Source: Tamarix chinensis
Taxonomy: Eukaryota > Streptophyta > Magnoliopsida > Caryophyllales > Tamaricaceae
Length of the DNA stretch: 64,000 bases
Assembly (NCBI GenBank): GCA_030549775.1
Contig: CM060171.1
Span: 143,674,859-143,738,858 of the forward strand
Direction of reading: 5' to 3'
Both the position numbers and the translations under genes were made by a program. Position 1 is the stretch's first letter. Each line of letters begins with the position of its first letter. The notes below the pieces were generated by a model. It did not search any database and was not told the DNA's origin. It saw only the letters and a list, made by a program, of their open reading frames with translations. Shown here in pieces: positions 60,101 through 64,000 of this stretch.

Positions 60101-61285
60101 CTAGGAGAACCATAAGAAGAATTTTTGTACTATGGCGGTTCACTAATTTGTTGGGAAATATGGGGTGAGTATAACTTTTGTGGAGGTTTAAGATTTCATG
60201 GTTGATTTTATCTGGTTTAAAAAAAGAGAGGAATTCTTGAGTTATAGTTGGCTATTTGGAATGATGAGTTTGGAAAACCTGAGATGGAGTATCTATGTTG
60301 TTCATTGGGAAGATTGATGACAGAAGGAATTTTTTACACCCTTCCTATATCAACAGTAGAGGAGGTTGAGGGCGTATCTGAGAGGTTGTCGCTAATAGAT
60401 CTTTGGAAAGTGAGTCTTACAATTCCATCTTGGAATTAGATAACCTATCGTAGCTTAGTATTTTATTCAATGGGAGGCTAAAGTTGGTTTATTTTTGGTG
60501 GTGCCGCCTTTTTTAGGAGTCAATCCTGTAGAAGGGTGACATCCTTCCATCTAATTGGTCATGGGACAACCGTGTTAGCTCTAGTTGGATCAGTTTGGAG
60601 TAGGAGAGTTTTACTTTTTTTACTTTGAAGTTTGGATTTTGTTTTGAAAGTTGTTTTTATGGCTTTGTATTGAACTCAGTAGATCATGGATACTAGTATA
60701 GATCTTTCAAGCATTTTATAGCTATGGGTTTTTACTTAGAGGACAAAATATTGGAGGAGGTTTGTATCTTATAAGGTAATAGCAAGGTTGACGTAGCAAT
60801 TGAAGAAAATAGGACTATGGCAGAGACTAGGTTCGATGGTTTTAAAGATTGAATCATTAAAAACTTTTGAGCCTGGCATCATGCAAGATAATAAAGGTTG
60901 ATGTATCCAATATTTCTCTCGTAAGAGGTTTAAACCCAACCTAAACAAGTCCTATGTGTATATATTTGAAGCCAACTTTGATGTAGTTAATCTTGAATTT
61001 CTTTGTAAGGAGTTGGATAGTTTCAAAGAGTTTAGAAATTTGTATATCTTGTTCCTTAGTTTTGATGATGTAATTTGTTTGGAAGTGGTATCATTTGGAG
61101 GTTATATAGATTGACTCAGAATGAATTTTGGAAAGTTTTTAATTATTAATTGATCCTTTAAAATCTTCGAGAACATATTCCTTAGTATTAACAATATTAT
61201 CTCTAGAATTTGGAGAAGAACTATTAGAAGAGGAAGAAAGAGAGGTAGAATGGGAGAAGAAAATCATGATTGTAAAAATAGACAT
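60100..61285 (-). pseudogene. Pararetrovirus movement protein remnant
   Basis: From an ATG at 61285, Ser-rich N-terminal residues lead, after stops, to YIHIGLV near 60960 and KPLTREILDTS with LHDARLKSF near 60930-60870. This block order is the caulimovirid 30K-superfamily movement protein core. Downstream pieces are too decayed to follow. A stop separates the two halves of the core, so it is not functional. Confidence 0.78.
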
Positions 61286-61430
61286 TGTATAATTCCTATG
61301 GAAGCAAGAAGGTTGGGTTTAATACCTAACACATGATTCATGACCAAGCATCTTACTCTAATAATTCAAAATTATACAACACAGATTTAAACAAACTATT
61401 AAAAAAAAACATTATCTACCTTCCCTTCTA

Positions 61431-61444
61431 GGCTTTGATACCAA
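61431..61444 (-). other. tRNA-Met primer-binding-like site of the pararetrovirus
   Basis: The minus strand reads TTTGGTATCAAAGCC. The family's primer site is complementary to initiator tRNA-Met and reads TGGTATCAGAGC, so one base differs. It lies upstream of the movement protein start and just inside the right direct repeat. Confidence 0.7.
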
Positions 61445-61448
61445 AGAC

Positions 61449-61807
61449 GTCACAAGGATCTAAGGAAGTCAAGTTAATACAGACAAAGATGGTAGAGGAA
61501 AATATGCAAGGAAAGAGAAATAACTCAAGAGACCTTATTTTATTCAAATTGAATGTTACAAGAAAATTTGTAAATTTGTAAATACAAGTACAAGGATGTT
61601 CAACACATGAGCTTTATAATATTGGAGAGAAAAGAGCTAGACCAAAAATAATTACGAAAGAAAGTTGATGTCCATTTTTATCTTTAAGTCTTTAATTTAT
61701 AGGTGGGAGACTTCAAACTTTGGACACATGATCGTTGCATTTTTTTTTAAATTTGAGAAGGAATTATATCTTTTACAATCCCTCAAAATTTATATATGCC
61801 GCTTAGT
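61449..61807 (-). repeat. Pararetroviral intergenic region, right copy
   Basis: Counterpart of 53745-54122, with a CCTATAAATTAAA TATA-like sequence at 61703-61691. The two copies are diverged at many positions, so integration is old or the copies came from different molecules. Confidence 0.75.
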
Positions 61808-62461
61808 ATACATATCATTTTCTATGGGTGTTGATATTTGAAATAAGGAAATTGAAATAATAGTTTATACCCATATTCCAAAAATATCCCCATATATTTT
61901 TTTCTCCTGTCGTAGGCTTTCGCCTTTTTCCATATGCTCTAGCTCTATCTTCGTAGGAATGCTACACTAACTCTCCCCATGGTTGATGCTCCAATCTTCT
62001 TCCGCTTTTGTTTCTCTATTTTTCTACAAGCAGGTTATTGAATCAATGGTAAGGACAAAGCCAATCGTTACTCGTACTTCCTTGATCTTCTAAAAGTTGA
62101 TGAATTGGGGATTGTTGGATTAGAAATCCCTAAATTGAATCAAGGTTTTAGAAAATGTCTGGCGGTCTGCTTCTATTCTAGAATTTCTTTTTCTTTTTTT
62201 TTTTGTGCTTGGCGATTGAGTTCAAATCATTGTTGCAGGTACCCCGTACCCCTATGTTACTCGTACATCATTAATAGGCATTAAGTGCAAGGATAGAATT
62301 CTCATGGCTGCTAATCTACCAACGAACTAGATATACAATAGCAAATTGAAAAGCAACATGCAGCAACATAGCTTATTGATGTCTTTCGAGACTTATACCG
62401 GCTACAATGGAGTATACATTAGATGAGTACATATTACCAGGAGTATCACCGGTAGGGTTAG
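61808..62461. other. Unassigned sequence
   Basis: No recognised gene. A pyrimidine-rich stretch (61900-62040) and a few splice-like AG/GT sites occur, but no convincing coding exon. Confidence 0.4.
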
Positions 62462-62952
62462 TAGAGATGATAATTTTTTCTGCGGGTTCGGGGTCCCGTC
62501 AGAAGTTTTTCGTTCGGGTTTGAATTCAAAGAGAAAATTCTGGGATCAAATTTAAAGATTTTTAATGGAGATTTTTTCAGGAACGGCTTAAACACGTCTC
62601 AAATATTTTTTAATATTTTATATATAATTATAATTATATATATATATATATATATATAATATAAATTAAAAATATAATATAAAAAAAATATTTGAAGATC
62701 GAAGATAAGATCGAAGATCGGATATAAAGTTAGATTTCAAAGATCGGGTCAGATTTCAAGGTTAGGGAATAAATCGAAGATAAAAAAATATATCAAAAAT
62801 CAGGTCGGATATGAAAACTTAATCCCCATAAGGATCAGGTCGGAAAATTCCAGATAAAAAAAAATCAAGTCAGATTCAAAAATTATTTTTCTTATTGAAT
62901 TCGGAGATGAGAATGAGGTCCCCATCCCCCACCTACCCTGTTGCCATCCCTA
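62462..62952 (+). mobile_element. Small hAT-like element with G-rich termini
   Basis: 491 bp, ends TAGAGATGATAATTTTTTC and CTGTTGCCATCCCTA, with GGGTTCGGGGTCCCG near the left end and GGTCCCCATCCCC near the right. Flanks AGGGTTAG (62454-62461) and AGGGTCAA (62953-62960) agree at 6 of 8. The AT-rich core includes a TA run (62635-62658). Repeated GATCGGGTC/GGTCGGA motifs recall the other families here. Confidence 0.7.
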
Positions 62953-62960
62953 AGGGTCAA

Positions 62961-63373
62961 AGTCCAAGGGTAAAATAATAAGAAGAAAATCATTTTTTGT
63001 TTTATACATTAAATTGGTTATTTCAAATAGCAGACATTTTTTATTTAGATTTAGGAGGCTGCGTATGCCTTTGGCTTGGTCAAAGACAAAATATTATTGG
63101 TTTGAGATCGTTTGCCGTTTAAGAAGTCCGCAATCATAGCAAAATTGTTCATTTTACCAACACTGTTGTAATCTTATCCAAAAAACAAAAAAAAACTAAA
63201 GTTACACAGCAAATAATATTCTCTCAAACGAGCTTGATCTGTCAACTGCATAAAGCCCCACAAAAGGTGCCAGCACCGGTAGCAACACAGAATCATTACC
63301 CATCGAATACAAGACATATATCTCAACCTAGTCTAGAGTACAATTTCTTATCATTCTGGGAAACGCTTCACCT
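62961..63373 (-). other. Probable 3' UTR and downstream region of the cyclophilin gene
   Basis: Follows the cyclophilin stop codon. The open plus-strand frame 63234-63512 overlaps the coding exon antisense and is a by-product. The polyadenylation site is not clear. Confidence 0.5.
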
Positions 63374-63484
63374 TCACATTTCTCCACATTCTGAAATAAC
63401 GCATGCAAGTTTGGGTCGGTTGTTTGGTCCAGTAGCCACGTTTTCAATCTTCCTTACAACCAAAAGGCCATCTCCCAGCACTCT
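63374..63484 (-). CDS. CYP22: PPIH/CYP22-type cyclophilin, last exon
   Basis: Peptidyl-prolyl cis-trans isomerase, C-terminal exon, 36 residues plus stop. Begins AGA after a TTGTAG acceptor and reads [16 protein letters not shown] through [22 protein letters not shown] at 63376-63374. The TGPNNRPK segment and the CGEM end are characteristic of the U4/U6-associated cyclophilin (human PPIH; plant CYP22). Family role: prolyl isomerase in the nucleus associated with the U4/U6.U5 spliceosomal particle. No frame damage seen. The gene continues off the right edge. Confidence 0.93.
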   Translation of the reverse strand, partial: RVLGDGLLVVRKIENVATGPNNRPKLACVISECGEM

Positions 63485-63724
63485 CTACAAGATACAAATA
63501 GCGGAAAATTAGGCAAAACCTAACCGAAGAATAGAGGCAAGTAGAAGGCATACTGTAACATTCTACTAAGACAATTTTCTGACAACGGTACAGCAAATTT
63601 GATTGGCAAATAGAAATTGATTAGTTTTCCAGGGTTGAAATTACACACCCTGAGGGACAAAACAGTGGATAACAAAATTTATAGCAAATATGTGATATTT
63701 TGTAAATAGGTGAGGGAAACATAC

Positions 63725-63781
63725 CCCAAATACCACATGCTTATTGTCTAGCCACTCACATTTTGCACATGTGATGAAGAA
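63725..63781 (-). CDS. CYP22: PPIH/CYP22-type cyclophilin, penultimate exon
   Basis: 57 bp, 19 codons, reading FFITCAKCEWLDNKHVVFG. Acceptor CTTGCAG and donor GTATGT, phase 0 at both ends. Trp in the WLDNKHVVFG segment is the cyclophilin residue linked with cyclosporin binding (family knowledge), and it is kept. A 240-bp intron (63485-63724) separates it from the last exon. Confidence 0.93.
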
Positions 63782-63877
63782 CTGCAAGGTATAAGGTATA
63801 AGTAGAAGCTTTAAACCAAAAATACGATACATACTAAATGAGGATGAAACAATAGATATATTCTTTTCATATCTTAC

Positions 63878-63910
63878 CTGGCATCCATTAGTATTAGACC
63901 CACTATTGGC
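63878..63910 (-). CDS. CYP22: PPIH/CYP22-type cyclophilin, 33-bp exon
   Basis: Eleven codons, ANSGSNTNGCQ, acceptor TTTTTGCAG and donor GTAAGA. It precedes FFITC as in cyclophilins generally (ANSGPNTNGSQFFI-type core). Ser replaces the more usual Pro in this core. The upstream exon would end in SM; the window edge reads CATG followed by GTGCTC at 63996-63991, possibly the donor of that exon. Confidence 0.88.
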
Positions 63911-64000
63911 CTGCAAAAATATGAGAGGAAATGGGAATGAATAAAAAAAAGATGCCTCAGAAATTATTGCATTAGAGACCCTGAGTGGCAGAGCACCATG

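Larger units (their letters stand above)
53745..61807 (-). mobile_element. Endogenous pararetrovirus (Caulimoviridae), degenerate
   Basis: An 8.1 kb block whose minus strand carries movement protein, capsid zinc-knuckle and reverse transcriptase signatures in caulimovirid order, flanked by related direct repeats (53745-54122 and 61449-61807). The offset between the repeats, about 7.7 kb, equals a typical caulimovirid genome. It is therefore read as slightly more than one circular genome, integrated with terminal redundancy. A primer-site-like sequence lies just inside the right repeat. Polyprotein-like layout suggests a petuvirus or florendovirus relative, an inference. All coding parts are interrupted by stops and shifts. 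Confidence 0.85.

Noticed and set aside
53745..61807. Ordinary LTR retrotransposon, given direct repeats and a primer-like site
   Set aside because: Movement-protein blocks and the RT type are caulimovirid, and the repeats lack clear TG...CA ends and short target duplications. A hybrid reading is not fully excluded.
63234..63512. Plus-strand open frame of 92 codons
   Set aside because: Antisense to the cyclophilin last exon and its 3' UTR.

Overview
The window is nuclear DNA of a flowering plant. It is AT-rich, has two spliced host genes at its edges, carries plant-specific transposon classes, and holds an old caulimovirid copy. I cannot name the species. Nothing prokaryotic is present, and no rRNA, tRNA or CRISPR array was seen.

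Host genes. A complex I B14 (NDUFA6-type) subunit gene lies on the minus strand. Exon 1 is at 10925-10713 and exon 2 at 3286-3101, separated by a 7.4 kb intron filled with transposons. At the right edge, also on the minus strand, are the last three complete coding exons of a PPIH/CYP22-type cyclophilin (63910-63374). Both keep clean splice sites and uninterrupted frames.

Transposon layers. (1) Intron of B14: a MITE, two nested hAT elements of one family (4556-5952 containing 4899-5785), a third hAT element (6075-6993) and a broken LINE (about 8440-10460). (2) About 11987-30360: a decayed Mutator-like transposase with SWIM and OTU domains (plus strand) facing a decayed plant mobile domain gene (minus strand). 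Two solo LTRs (12176-21257 and 26886-30158) and a hAT element (21914-23396) have split them. The first solo LTR itself holds a 4.9 kb hAT element (15554-20499) whose core has become an 11-unit tandem array. (3) 30831-47596: a degenerate telomere-like array interrupted by a chromodomain Ty3/gypsy element (31076-47393, minus strand). That element holds an Athila-like solo LTR, a nested pair of small hAT elements, and a 5.2 kb hAT element with a recognisable Ac-type transposase. (4) 47.6-53.7 kb: mostly unassigned repeats. (5) 53745-61807: an endogenous pararetrovirus (Caulimoviridae) on the minus strand with terminal redundancy, giving a unit of about 7.7 kb. (6) 62462-62952: a further small hAT-like element.

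Insertion order follows from target-site duplications (TSDs) read directly from the sequence. Several are perfect: CTCCTATG, GCTTTTAG, CTGGTAAC, GCGGCAGC, GGCCTTCC, TCTAC and GATCC. Every transposon or viral coding region seen is broken, so the window reads as a fossil record of successive insertions between two working genes.
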